A stretch of 35,728 nt of DNA, taken from NCBI GenBank assembly GCA_002323515.1, contig DCQQ01000043.1, forward strand, positions 1 to 35,728. The letters run 5' to 3'. Source of the DNA: Balneolaceae bacterium UBA1514 (lineage in GTDB: Bacteria > Bacteroidota > Rhodothermia > Balneolales > Balneolaceae). A program made the position numbers and the translations under genes. This document shows positions 35,711 to 35,728 of this stretch, piece after piece. Position 1 is the stretch's first letter. Each line of letters starts with the position of its first letter. Under the pieces are notes generated by a model. That model made no database searches and had not been told where the DNA came from. It saw only the letters and a program-made list of their open reading frames with translations.

Positions 35711-35728
35711 AGGCTAAGCAAAAAAGCT

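Overview
This looks like a stretch of ordinary chromosome from a Gram-negative bacterium of the Bacteroidota / Balneolota-Rhodothermota group. The basis is AT-leaning DNA, mostly leaderless-looking or Shine-Dalgarno-poor starts, many exported lipoproteins, and gene families typical of that group (Blh persulfide dioxygenase-rhodanese, VC2487-type glycosyltransferase, NamZ, YyaL, a GhrA-type reductase). The phylum is an inference; no rRNA gene is present. I found no tRNA, CRISPR array, prophage, insertion sequence or transposase.

Layout. 1-3 kb: the start of a small minus-strand lipoprotein gene (3' end outside the window), a 333-base gap, an LpxH-like metallophosphoesterase paired with a VC2487-type glycosyltransferase, then the decayed remains of a GntR/HutC-type regulator. 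3-5.3 kb: a sulfide-handling pair, Blh plus a TauE/SafE exporter started from TTG. 5.4-9.8 kb: PEP carboxylase, branched-chain aminotransferase and the fluoride channel CrcB. 9.8-15.1 kb: a GhrA-like reductase divergent from an unusually long DnaE carrying its own DEDDh exonuclease. 15.2-18.8 kb: thioredoxin, an RsbW-like kinase, an HNH protein, MnmA and an exported unknown. 18.8-23.5 kb: YyaL, Ndk, NamZ and an RlmB-like rRNA methyltransferase. 23.5-29 kb: a small membrane protein, a glycerophosphodiesterase lipoprotein, CTP synthase, a NUDIX hydrolase and a YtcJ-like amidohydrolase lipoprotein. 29.2-31.2 kb: a redoxin-PdxH-TrmB operon. 31.2-33 kb: an Lrp-type regulator with methionine gamma-lyase. 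33-35 kb: a LemA-TPM-TPM operon on the minus strand. 35-35.7 kb: a YjjG-like nucleotidase.

Working together. Three groups make clear functional sense: Blh makes sulfite that TauE can export; the Lrp regulator probably senses an amino acid for the lyase that destroys methionine; LemA with two TPM proteins is a known envelope-associated neighbourhood. The rest is housekeeping. No gene cluster stands out as an obviously new system. The most interesting signals are non-coding: a two-layer hairpin at 27194-27233, mutually exclusive hairpins at 29112-29184, an inverted repeat over the Lrp start codon, a 10-bp inverted repeat between ghrA and dnaE, and a pair of DnaA-box-like sites before pyrG whose core 16-mer recurs before dnaE.
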